The notes: generated by a model from the letters alone, not told the origin. Counted from the first letter of the stretch, positions 42,557-54,060 are shown. The stretch is 64,000 nucleotides of DNA from Zygnema cylindricum (GCA_037447655.1 JBBHKE010001813.1:1-64000), one strand, 5' to 3'. Translations and numbers: made by a program.

Positions 42557-45512
42557 TTGGATCCACGATCTATGATCCTCGATGCTCGATACTTGATCCT
42601 CGATCCACGATCCTCGATCCTCAATCCTCGATCCTCCATCCTCGGTCCACAATCTTCGATCCTAGATCCTCAATCCTCAATCTACGATCCTCAATCCTCA
42701 AACTTCGATCCATGATCCTCGATCCTTGATCCTCGATCCACGATCCACGATCCTCGATCCTCAATCCTCGATCCTCGATCCACAATCCTCGATCTAGATC
42801 CTCGATCCTTGTTCCACAATCCTCGATCCCAATCCTCGATCCCCAATCCTCAATCCATGATCCACGATCCAAGATCCTCCATCCTCGATCAACGATCCAC
42901 GATCCATGATCCTTGATCCTCGATCTTCAATCTTTAATCAACGATCATCGATCCTCGATCCTTGATCCTCCCTCCTCCATCCATGTTCCTCGATCCAGGA
43001 TCCTCGATCCACGATCCTCAATCCTCGATCCACGATCCTCGATCCTCGATCCTCCATCCTCGTACTCGATCCCTGATCCTCGTTCCGCGATTCTCAATCC
43101 TCGATCCTCGATCCTCGATCCGCGATTTTCGATCCTCGATCCTCGATCCTCAATCCATGATCCACGTTCCACGTTCTATGATCCACGATCCACGATCCAC
43201 GATCCTTGATCCACGATCCTCGATCCTCGATCCTCAATCCACAATCCTCGATCCTCGATCCTCGATCCATGATCCTCGATCCACGATCCTCGATCCACGA
43301 TCTAGGATCCTCGATCCACGATCCTTGATCCTCGATCCTCGATTCTCAATCCATGATCCTCGATCCAATATCCTCCATCCGCGATCCTCCATCCTCGATC
43401 CTTAATCCTCGATCGTCGATCCTCGATGCTCAATCCTCAATTTTGATCCACAATCTACGATCCACGATCCTCAATCCTTGATCCTCGATCCTCATATTGA
43501 TCCTCGATCCTCGATCCACGATCCACGATCCATGATCCACGATCCATGATTCACATTCGTCGATCCACGATCCTCGATCCTCGATTCCTCAATCTTCGAT
43601 TCCCGATCCACGATCCTCGATCCTCATTCCTCGATTTGGATTGACAATCCACGATCTACGATCCAAAATCCTCGATCCTTGATCCTCAATCCTTAATCCT
43701 CCATTTTGATCCACAATCCACGATTTTAGATCCTCGATCCTCAATCCTCAAACCTTGATCATCGATTCTCGATCCTTGATCCTCGATCCATGATCCTCGA
43801 TCCTCGATCCATGATCCTCGATCCTCGATCCACAATCCACGATCCTCGATCCACGATCCACGATCCACGATCCTCGCTCCTCGATCCACAATCCTCGATC
43901 CTCGATCCTCGATCCTCGATCCACGATCCTCGATCCTCGATCCTTGATCCTCAATCCTCGATCCTCGATCCATGATCCTCGATCCTCAATCCTCGATCCT
44001 CCATCCTCGCTCCTCTATCCTTCATCCTCAATCCTCGATCCTTGATCCACAATTCTTCATCCTCGATCCTCCATTCTCATTCCTCGATCTTCGATGCACG
44101 ATCCTTGATCCTTAATCCTCCATCCTCGATCCTCTATCCATGATCCACGGTCCTCCATCCTCGATCCTCGATCCACGATCCACGATCCTCAATCTTGGAT
44201 CCTTGATCCTCGACCCTCGATCCACGATCCTCGATCCTCGATCCCCAATCCTCGATCCTCGATCCACGATCCTCGATCATCGGTTCTCCATGCACGATCC
44301 TCGATCCTCGATCCACAATCCTCAAACCTCGATCCTCGATCCTCGATCCACGATCCTCGATCCTCGATCCACGATCAACCATCCTCGATCCTCGATCCAC
44401 GATCCTTGATCCACGATTCACGATTCTCGATCCTCGATCCACGATCTTTGATCCACGATCCATGATCCTCGATCCTCGATCCACGATCCTCGATCTTCGA
44501 TCCACGATCCACGATCCTCATCCTCGATCCACAATCCTCGATCCTCAATCCTCGATCCACGTTCCTCAACCCTCGATCCTCAATCCTCGATCCACGATCT
44601 GGATCCACGATCCACGATCCTCGATCCTCGATCCTCGATCCTCGATCCTTGATCCACGATCCACGATCCACGATCCTCGATCCTCGATCTTCAATCCATG
44701 GTCCTTTATCCTCGATCTTCGATTTTTGATCCGCGATCCAAGATCCTCCATCCACGATCCTCGATCCTCGATCCACAATCCTTGATCCTCGATAATCGAT
44801 CCACGATCCATGATCCACGATCCTCGATCCTCGATCCTCGATCCTCGATTCTTGATCCTCGTTCCTGGATCTATGATCTTCGATCCTCGATCCTCGATCA
44901 TCGATTCTCGATCCTCGATCTTCGATCCACGATCCACGATACACGATCCTCAATCCATGATCCTTGATACTCGATCCTCCATCCACCATCTTCCATCCAC
45001 CATCCACGATCCACGATCCTCGATCCTCGATCCAGGATCCACGATCCACGATCCTCGATCCCTCGATCCACGATCCAAGATCCACGATCCACTATCCACG
45101 ATCCTCGATCCTCGATCCTCGATCCTTGTTTCTCGATTCTTGATCCTCGATCCTCGATCACGATTCATGATCCTCGATCCTCAATCCACGATCCTCGATC
45201 CTTTATCCTCGATCCTCGATCCACGATCCATGATCCACAATCCTCGATTCTCGTTCCTCGATCCTCGATCCCTCGATTTCTATCCACGATCCATGATCCA
45301 CGATCCTCGATCCCCTATCCTCGATCCTCGATCCTCGATCCCCGATCCCTGATCCTCGATCCTCCCTCCCCCATCCCCCATCCCCCATCCCCCTTCTCCC
45401 ATCCTCCATTTTCCATCCACCATCCACCTTCCACCATCTTCCATCCACCATCCTCCATCCTTTATACTCCAACCTCCATCCTCCAACCTCCAACCTCGAT
45501 CCTCGATCCTAG

Positions 45513-45607
45513 CGGATGATGATTTTGATGCTCGAATGAGACAAGATTTTGGAAAAGAGGAAACAATTGGGAGATGCACCGACAAATCGACCAAAAAAGA
45601 CAAAAAG
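45513..45607 (+). CDS. Candidate exon immediately right of the satellite
   Basis: The last satellite unit ends in CCTAG, which can serve as an acceptor. The following bases are open in one frame (DDDFDARMRQDFGKEETIGR...) as far as a GTGAGG donor. The composition is charged. The family is not recognised and the call is weak. Confidence 0.25.
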
Positions 45608-46320
45608 TGAGGGGGAAGAGGGAGGGCAAGGAGGGGTAGAGGGAGAGGAATCTTTTTAAAATTTATGAAAGAAAATTTTATAGCTCATTGAAGATTGATA
45701 AAAAGGTACGTAAGAAAACATTTTTTTGAAAAAAAAAGAAAAAAAATTCTCGTCAAGCACAAGGCTTTAAGATCGACGATAAAAACATCAAAGAAAAAAA
45801 AAAGATTAAAATACAACATAGTAATAAAGAAAATAAATAGTAAGATTCTCCAAACATTTGATGTAGGAGAGGATGTGGAGAAAAGTACGGTTTCTGAAAC
45901 GTAGAAAAGACTAAAAGACGAAAAAGACGACGACGGTGATGATGATGACGAGGACAGGCTTTTTTTTTTCTCCCACTGATATTTTTTTTTTTGTGTTTTC
46001 TTTCGTTTTTTGTCCTTTTTTAATTTTGTCCTTCTGTTTTGTCTTTTGCACGACACACACATACACACACACACACACACACACATTATATATATACATT
46101 TTGTTTATTTGGTATTTTGGAGGTCATATCAGATTTCCTCTGAAGTCTCGCATGTTCCAAACATTATTTTGTCATTTTCCTCTCTTTTGTTCCTTTACTT
46201 TTCCTTTCCTCTCTTTTAACCCTTTCCTCTATTTTGTCCTTTTCCTTTCTTTTGTCCTTTTCCTTGTACCTTTTCTCTTTTGTCGTTTTCCTCTATAACC
46301 AAATCCAACCAACAGCGATT
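45608..46320. other. Unassigned sequence with simple repeats
   Basis: A- and T-rich runs, a short Asp-codon-rich stretch at about 45920-45955 and an (AC)n tract at about 46053-46085. No supported gene. Confidence 0.5.
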
Positions 46321-46865
46321 CCGAAGGAGGGAGAGGAGGGAGAGGAGGGGGAGGAGGAGGAGGAAATCCAAGGGGAGGAGGGGAGGGAAGGGATAGAGAG
46401 AGAGAGAGAAATCAAACCGAAAAGCAAAGTTAAAATAAACTCGAATGGGGTCGGAGGTCGAGGTCCAGGGCAGGTGCTGATGTGACAGCAGCTTGTTGAC
46501 GTCAGCAGAGCAGATGAGACAAAACCTGGACAGAGGAAGAGATGGACTGGGGACAAAAGAGAAGAATGTGAGTGGGTTTGGGAGGGGATAGGGAAGGGAG
46601 GAAGAGGGAAGGGGAGGAAGGGAAGGAAGCAAGGAGGAGAGAAGGAGGGAAGGAGGAGGGAGGGAGGGAGGGGGAAGGAGAGGAGGGGAGGAAGAGGAGG
46701 TGGAGAGAGGGGAAGGGGAGGGAGGGAAGGGGGGAAAGGAGGAGGGGTGGAGGAGGAGGAGGATCAAAGAGGACTGGTGGAGGAGGAGGAGGTAGATGGG
46801 GAGGAAGAGGACAGAGCGGGAGAGAGGAGAGGAAAGAGGGTGGAGGAGAGGAGAGGAAAGATAAT
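46321..46865. repeat. Purine-rich (GGA/GGGA)n tract
   Basis: About 550 bp with almost all purines on the plus strand (GAGGAGGGAGAGG-like words), broken only at about 46430-46570. Such mirror-like polypurine tracts can form triplex DNA. The long minus-strand Ser/Pro/Leu open frame across it is compositional. Confidence 0.85.
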
Positions 46866-46966
46866 CCCTGACCACTCTGAGCTTTTTTGCTTATTTCTTT
46901 TTTCTTTTTTGCTTTTTTTTTCTTTCTTCTTTTTTTCTTTTTTCTTTATGCTTTTTTTATTTCCAG

Positions 46967-47107
46967 ACATTGCAGTATTTAGAATCGTTTCGAAAAAAGT
47001 TACAAGCGAGCTAAAATGTTTCGTCAGAAAAAGACAAAAAAGATGCAGAAGAAGACGAGGAAAAGGACGATTACAATCTGAAATTTGTCGTGGATCCGAA
47101 CAAAAAG
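46967..47107 (+). pseudogene. Candidate acidic exon with an in-frame TAA
   Basis: A strong polypyrimidine tract and TTTCCAG acceptor precede 47 codons in phase with a GTAAAA donor. They read TLQYLESFRKKLQAS, TAA, NVSSEKDKKDAEEDEEKDDY, then NLKFVVDPNKK. The acidic stretch and clean borders look like a real exon, but the TAA at 47012-47014 breaks it. It might be a decayed exon of the same gene as the fragments left of the satellite. No family is recognised. Confidence 0.35.
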
Positions 47108-47217
47108 GTAAAAACAATAATAATAATAATAACTGAAAGGAATATTATAATTATTTTTTGTTTTATTTTTACATTCTTTTTCGGCGGTTATATTTTAAAA
47201 AAGAAGAAGTGGATGAA

Positions 47218-47560
47218 CTGATGATGATGATGATGGTGATGGTGATGATAGTGATGATGGAGATGGACTCTGGGACGATAGGCTCGTTAGAGACGTTAGA
47301 ATTTTCACTAACGACAGGGTCATCAGTTATTGACGCTACGCTCGTCAGAGATGTTAAGCTCGCTGGTGATTCTAAACTCGTTAATGACATGGTAATAATG
47401 TTGGCGATGTCGATGATGGTGATGACGAGCTTGTGACTTTTTGATTGATTTTGACACTCGGTGTGATCCAAAGCTTGTTAGTGACACAATCATAATGGTA
47501 GTAATGATGATAATGGTGATGATGGTGGTGATGGTAACAATGGTGATGTTAGGCTCGTTT
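47218..47560. repeat. GATGAT/GGTGAT trinucleotide-rich repeats
   Basis: Two blocks (about 47218-47260 and 47490-47545) of imperfect GATGGT/ATGATG repeats around related segments containing AGGCTCGTTAGAGA-like and TCGTTAGTGACA-like words. Probably an expanded degenerate minisatellite. Confidence 0.65.
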
Positions 47561-48360
47561 GTGACACAAGGCTCTTTCTTCACACTGGCTACTCCAAGGA
47601 ATTATAAAGATTGTACATATTTTATTTTTCATTAGTGAATCCCCTGATAAGTTCCCAATTGAACAATACTTTGCACACGACATTCAAGTGAAACATTATG
47701 TATTCGTTACATTTGTTAGTGACCAAGACGCTATATACAGTGTGCAAAGAAGCAAATCCTTCATAATTGAAACAATGTTTTTTAATGAAGGGAAAAAATT
47801 ATGTTCAGCCACAGCAAAAACGTGCAACAATTACACATAATTCTCCTTTACCACAACTAATGCATGCCCATCACAAATGTTTAACATTGTAATAACCATA
47901 ACCTCATTATCGGGGACACTATAAACTGTTGATGCACATCCGTGTCAACTCAACCATTTTGCAAAGTAACACCCTCTCACAACTGAATAATTTGGAACAG
48001 CGTGTAAACTTTCTCTAGTCAACAAAATCTTCATTCAATTCATTGTCCCACAAATTCAATCCGCATCATTAGAACGCTAACTTATTTTCTCACTCTCTTT
48101 TATATATACAATTCGCGGTTGTTTCCTTGTACGCTTTGTCTCACACTAACATTCAATTTTCCTTCTCTTTTCTATATGTGCTCTTCTAAGATGTCTAAGC
48201 TTTTACTCAAATTTCCATACAACATTTGGGTGTTTTACGTCTCTTGAAAGTTTTTCTCACATCTTGTTCTATTGTATGTAGGTTTACAAACATGTCATTT
48301 TATGTACATTCGTGCTTATGCCTCATATTGTCAATGTTGTTTTCATTTTGTCTTCCACAT
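47561..48360. other. 3' flank of HSP90
   Basis: AT-rich sequence with no gene. It should include the 3' untranslated region of HSP90 on the minus strand, whose end I cannot place. Confidence 0.5.
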
Positions 48361-51300
48361 TCAATCGACTTCCTCCATCTTAGACTCCGCTACCTCTTCT
48401 AACGGAGGCATATCATCATCACGTTCCATGTTTTCCGTTTCGTCAATGTTGAGACCCAACTTTAACATCCGATGGATTCTTAACGCATATGTCTGTATAC
48501 ACCTCCGATTCCCCGAATGAGACTTCACAACAATACTTCTTTTTAACTTCTTTTCAAGAAAGACGGCTGCAAATTTCAAAATTCTGTTTTTCACTAACCA
48601 ATACATAAGAGAAGACAACATTTCCATAGCCCAAAGGGGCAAAAGAGCTACAAAATGCTTACAATGGGCTCATCCAATACAAATCCCGAAGTCAGCAACG
48701 CCGTTTCATACAAAAGAAATATGATGTCTTTCACGGTCTTGTCACTCTTGTCTGCCTCATATCAGGTCTTCAACTCTTTAATGATACTATTTTCAGGGTT
48801 GATCTCCATGGTTTTCTTGGAAACCATATATCGGGTTGCCGTATCGTTTCGAAGTGCCTACAAGTAGCAACTTTTTGCGTCAGTGAAGGCATTGTGTAAG
48901 CGAAATGGACTGATACACGCACCAATGTGCATAATTTCTAAAACATTGCCTCTGAAAGAAAAAGCCGCCTGTCAAAAAGATGTACAGATTTTGCTTGAAC
49001 TTTTAGACTTCAGCGAACCACATTGCAAAACTTTTTTCTCCAGGATAATCACAGCACGAAAATCGTACGATACACCGCGAATCGTAATTAGAGTTATGTA
49101 CGCTCATTCTGTCACCCCAAATTATGACTCTATCACCATAAATAGAGTACATAACTCTAAATTATTCTTTACATTATTTAATCTACTTTTTGAATGAGCG
49201 TTAATAACTCTAATACAGTGCCGTTTAAATAGTGTGGCGTTCGGTCGGTGTTTGACCATGCAAAATTGTACTTTATTAAGTAAAAAAGTACAAACAATGA
49301 TTTAATACAGGCCGTTATCATGTAACTGCTTACAAACCGTGTAGTGCAAACGTCATAATGACGTGAAACTATACGTTTTGTCAGATTCTGTACCTGTACC
49401 TAATTTACAGTAGATATATTCAGTGCCCAAATTTATGCCCAAATTATAGTTATTGATAAATTAGAGTATTTTTTTTTTTTGAAAAGGGTTGATTACCCAA
49501 AATAGAGTTAACAACTCTAACTATTTCTTTTCGTTTTTTTACTCTAATTACGATTCACGGTGTAGTTACCGAAACAAAAGTACAATATCCAATCAGCCGG
49601 TCGGTTTACCATTAAATCGCATGTACGTATCATTTTAAGCCCGTAAGGAATCACGCTGCGAGACTTACAGCATGTGAATCCAAAGTGGTTTGGCCGTTTG
49701 GTTAGTCATTTGCCTCACCTGAGCTCGCATAATGCGTTCCATGTTTGCAGTCCATCCGTACTGTCCCGTAACAAGTACACACGGAGAATCCACAACCCTC
49801 TCGCTCACAACAACTTTCTCCACCTTGTCACCTAATATCTCCTTAATGCTCTTGCAAAAACTTTCGAACTCTTTCTTGAGATTTTCTCGTGCTTTTTTTT
49901 CCTCTTCCGTCTCCTCCATTTCCAGTCTGTCAGGAGTCGGGAGTTGGGAGCATATCAGAAGTTTTCTCTCACTCAACCTAACGTTGAGGTATGCCCTATA
50001 AACCACCAAAGACTCATGCTCCTCCAAACCTCCTGAGTGTCATGAGTCTCAATTTCCAATGCATGTGACCTCAATTATATGTTAATGCAGTCACCACACA
50101 GCAAGAAATGCTACAACCAGCGTTACATGCATCGAAATTGGTAATACTGGGGCCACTTACCCCTCCTTCGTTGCAGAGACGAGTGTCTTCCCATCAAATT
50201 CTTTTAACTGCTGAACCATATATTCATCAATGGGATCCACCATATAAAGCACTTCAATTCCACGCTTCTTCAGTTTCTCCAGATGTGGAGAGTTCTCAAC
50301 AGCTCTGCGGTTCTCTCCAGTTATGTAGTAAATGTTCTTCTGTCCCTCTTTCATTCTTGTAACATAATCTTTCAGGCTTGTCATGGAATTGCCTGAAAAT
50401 CCCAAGGAAACAACTGCAGTTTAGAATTAATTTTGTTGATGTTCTCTTAACTTTTTTCCTTACCTCCTGGTCCAAGTCTGCCCAACATCAAAAGAAAAAA
50501 ATATGCCTGAATATCCAATGACAACCATAATCACTCAATAAATGGGCGTACACTATATATTCCTACATTGTACGTTCATATATTTGCATTTGCTAAGAGA
50601 CTGGCAGTGCAATAAATCATTTACCTGATTTTGACGAGTAATAACGCAGCAGTTCAGCCAATTTTGCCCGCTTGGTAGCCTCCTCCAAATAGATTCCAAG
50701 CTTTAAACTCTTGGAAAAGGCTTCATAGAATTTTTCGTAGTCGTCCTTATTCTCACTGATCTCATGAAACATTTCAATGCATTTCTTCACGATGTTCTTC
50801 CTTATAACCTGCAGTTGCCACCTCCCTAAATGTGTTACTTGATCGTCGAATTCGCTGTTTCTCTTCTCTGCAAAGCTCTTTCAGCTTTCGATATAACATT
50901 CGGACCAAGGACATTCTCACCTTCAAGATTTTATTCTGTTGCAGCATTTCTCTGGAAATATTTAGTGGCAGGTCTTCAGAATCTACCACACCCTTAATGA
51001 ATCCAAGCCATTCCGGTACAAGCTCCTCGCAGTCATCGGTAATGAACACACGACGGACATAGAGCCGTATATTGTGGAGCTTTTTTTTTGTTCCTTCAAA
51101 CAGATCGAAGGGAGCCCTCTTCGGAACGAAAAGGAGTGCCTGCAAAACTCAACATTATCACAGAGTATGAATGCTGGAGGATGGAAAATAGAAGCCTATA
51201 AAAAGCACGATCTGAATTTGCACGAAGCATCGTAAGTTCTTCAACATTTATAAAATGCAGGAAAAATAAAAATAATATAGAAACTGGAGATGGGAAAAAT

Positions 51301-53450
51301 AATATAGAAACTGGAGATGGGTTTCGGACCTTGAACTCAAGTTGTCCTTCCACGGAAAAATGCTTCACTGTAAGATGTTCTTCCCAGTCATTTGTCAAGC
51401 TTTTGTAGAACGCTGCATACTCTTCTTTCGTAGTCTCTTCTGGAGAGCGCATCCATTTTGGCTTTTGCTTGTTCACAAGGACCCATTCGTGTGTCACTTC
51501 CTTTACTTTCTTTTTCTTTTTTGCTGCGCCCTTGTCCTCATCCTGTACATCTTCCACTTTCACGCCTTCTCTGTCTTCTTTATCCTGCAGCCACGTTGAA
51601 CAAAACCACTCTGATGTTGCTAGGTGAATCTATGCATCTGCAAGCATAGAAGGTGTTTGTTCAACACCAAAAAAAATGTAATTAAAGGTTTGGAAACGTC
51701 ATTACCTCATCCATCTCCTCGTCCTCTTCAATTTCCTTCTCAGCAGTTTTCTCCACCCACAAATAGATGGGATAGTTGATAAATTCACTGTGCCGTTTGA
51801 TAACCTCTTTTAATCTTCGCTCTTCTAGATATTCAAGTTGGTCCTCCTTCAAATGAAGAGTTATTTTTGTGCCTCGGCCCAGCGGTTCTCCGTTTATGTC
51901 ACGCAGGACAACAAATGATCCACCAGCCTGATGACCACCGACAAACACACATGACTCCAAGGATACGAAAGGAAAATCCAACGTTAAGTACCAAATTTGA
52001 CATTGAGCAGCGACATATTGATCCATTAACATCGATAATAGTGTTAGTTTCAGAACATGCTTGACACAATACGGCATGGATAATTTCCTCTCGAAAACTG
52101 AATTTGACTCTAATTGCAAGTTCTCGTGTTGATGCAATAAGAAAGACACAAAAAAGAAGAGTTTAAATGAATAAATTCGACACCTGCGATTCCCATATGT
52201 ACTGCTCATCGTCGTTATGCTTCGTTGTGACAACCACACGATCCGACACCAAATAGGCGGAGTAGAAGCCAACGCCAAACTGGCCGATCATGCTAATGTC
52301 TCCTCCTGCTTGCAAAGCCTCCATGAACTCCTTCGTCCCAGAGCGAGCAATGGTGCCCAGATTATTGATCAGGTCTACACAAAAACGACCACACAGTTTC
52401 GCATCAGAAAGGTTCTTCCTCAGCTGCAAAGATTGGAGAGGGAAACCCGTCAACAAAAACTAATTCCATAAAAAAACAGAGCAGTAAGATTAGGCTCCAA
52501 CCAGATTAGGCCACTATGTCAATCAACATGGGTTGCCCAAAAGCTTAGTGGCATACAATTCGCCTGCATGTTCAGGAAATTATGGATACTACAATTATAC
52601 CGAATAACAATTTCTTTGAGGAATTCTCATTTTACATGCATACCTTTCTTGGTCATTCCAATCCCGCTGTCGACTATGGTCAACGTCTTGCTAGTCTTAT
52701 CTGGGATCACACGGATGAACAGCTCAGGTTGTGTCTCCAGTTGGGACTTATCCGTGAGAGAAGCATATCGGATCTTGTCGAGAGCATCAGATGAGTTACT
52801 GATGAGTTCACGGAGGAAGATATCTTTGTTGCTATAGAAGGTATTAATGATGAGACTCAAAAGCTGCAAATATGAAATCATGGAAAATTTTCCTTTGTCA
52901 GACATGCTCTTTTTTCATCTGAACCAGTAATTACGTCAATGTTGAGTTTTGTGTAACAAGCAAGAGCCTTCCACTTTACCACAAAGTACCCTTAGGATTT
53001 GGTGGATGCATTTCTTCCCACGTTCAACTTTGGAGCGTCATCCAAGAACACCGTATACAGTAGCCTCACTATTCATCCGACAGAATTTGCAGCATCAAAC
53101 ATTACTTACTAGTAGGAAAGACAGTCTTACTGCAGTTACATAATCCTGTGTTACTTACAACGCGGCATGCTGAATTTTATGTGCTCTTTTTCTTATTCGA
53201 TCTCATAATCTAAACACATTTTCAGCTGCCTTTGCAAGCCACATATACTCCTTAATAAAAAACATTTCGTGTACCACCCGACTTCCATGATTGCCGAAGG
53301 CTGCTCCAAAAATAGAAAAAGTCAATCTCAAGCAAAACGAACCTGGTTGATTTCTGCCTGGAAGGCGAAAACTTCTTTTTCAGATTTCTCCTCCATTTCC
53401 ATGGAATTGTCTGCTGGTTGCAGATTTGACTTGAGGTCAATGTCGGCCAT
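48361..53450 (-). CDS. HSP90: Cytosolic HSP90 chaperone, with one in-frame TGA
   Basis: ATP-dependent chaperone of the cytosol. Eleven exons keep frame across GT-AG introns: 53343-53450, 52644-52863, 52184-52374, 51706-51927, 51330-51584, 50921-51139, 50625-50808, 50161-50392, 49719-49926, 48663-48857, 48361-48492. Together they give 722 codons with stop, normal for the family. Visible signatures are [24 protein letters not shown], split here as [10 protein letters not shown] and [10 protein letters not shown], then [16 protein letters not shown], a charged Glu/Lys linker (about 240-275), the middle-domain [12 protein letters not shown] and the C-terminal TPR-docking MEEVD. Codon 645 in exon 10 is TGA (48762-48764) where relatives have Arg. 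CGA to TGA is one CpG transition. Read literally, it removes the last 76 residues including the dimerisation region and MEEVD. It could be an allele, a sequencing error or a young pseudogene. Intron 9 carries a MITE. Confidence 0.95.
49071..49564. mobile_element. MITE, TA-flanked family, copy 3, in HSP90 intron 9
   Basis: Ends TACACCGCGAATCGTAATTA and its complement, about 24 bp with one mismatch, flanked by TA. At 494 bp it makes up over half of intron 9 (49719 to 48857). Confidence 0.85.
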
Positions 53451-53579
53451 GGTGTCTTAAAGGCTATCAGACTTTTTCCCGACTGAGTTCTTTACTTCGA
53501 AACAGCAGATGGCTAATTAACTAGAAATGATATAAAAAGCAAAAGTAAACTGCAAATTTTCACTTCTGCGACACACCTG

Positions 53580-53596
53580 TTCTGCTAGAATATTCC
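53580..53596 (-). promoter_or_regulatory. Candidate heat-shock element of HSP90
   Basis: A TTC at 53580-53582, then GAATATTC at 53588-53595, gives inverted GAA/TTC units about 135 bp upstream of the HSP90 start. A TATA-like TTTATATC lies between them and the gene at about 53530. The position suits a heat-shock factor site, but only two units are in strict 5-bp register. Confidence 0.35.
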
Positions 53597-53850
53597 CTAG
53601 CTTTAGCCTGATTGCCATGCCGCGCTGTCCACGTGGCAGCTCATAGCATGCAAAGCAGGAGATCGCCGGTACTATCGTATCACGCAGACGGAGCTTGCGC
53701 TTGCTCCTTGCACAATTCCGTACAGCCCTCCTGCTAGCAACGCACACGGTCCACGCCACCTTTCATTACTATTTAGGGTTTCCCAAGTTTAACAAGAAAA
53801 GCTGTACGAAGGCACCAAGGACGGTACAGTACCACGTCTTAATGGAAAGT

Positions 53851-54060
53851 ACACCTTGAATCGTTATTAGCGTATAGAAATTATTTGTGTAAAGAAAAAA
53901 TTAGCGTCATTCATTCTAATTTAGTGCCAGGAGACGTGGCAGATTATGGTCCATGTCCTTAAATAGCGTAATTTATTATATTTAAGGTATCAATGTCAAA
54001 ATTTTGGGGTGCCGAAATAGCGTACATAAAGCTAATAACGAATTAACGATTCACGGTGTA
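53851..54060. mobile_element. MITE, TA-flanked family, copy 4
   Basis: Matches the reverse complement of 515-717 along its length, including the internal segment around GACGTGGCAGATTATGGTCC. It lies about 400 bp upstream of the HSP90 start. Confidence 0.9.

Larger units (their letters stand above)
21376..45510. repeat. Giant degenerate 7-bp satellite (GATCCTC / GATCCAC)
   Basis: About 24.1 kb, roughly 3,400 units, of a heptanucleotide whose two main forms are GATCCTC and GATCCAC. Frequent variants are GATCCTT, GATCCAT and units beginning AATCC. Rare phase breaks such as GATTTTGATCC and GATCTAGATCC recur in the same contexts, which marks higher-order repeats. The top strand is pyrimidine-rich. 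The right end decays through CATCCCC and CATCCAC units still at 7-bp spacing. Long open frames on both strands (up to 428 codons) follow from the unit lacking stops and are not evidence for genes. The left 2 kb is the most uniform part. Confidence 0.98.

Noticed and set aside
21376-45510. More than a hundred long open frames on both strands (DPRSSIL- and EDRGSRI-type proteins)
   Set aside because: They follow from a stop-free 7-bp repeat and occur in all frames of both strands with identical composition. There is no start context, splice signal or domain.
21376-45510. A CRISPR array or a telomere tract
   Set aside because: There are no unique spacers between repeats, the host is eukaryotic, and the unit is unrelated to TTTAGGG.
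46216-46875. 219-residue Ser/Pro/Leu-rich minus-strand open frame
   Set aside because: It is the complement of the polypurine tract, with pure compositional bias and no domain.
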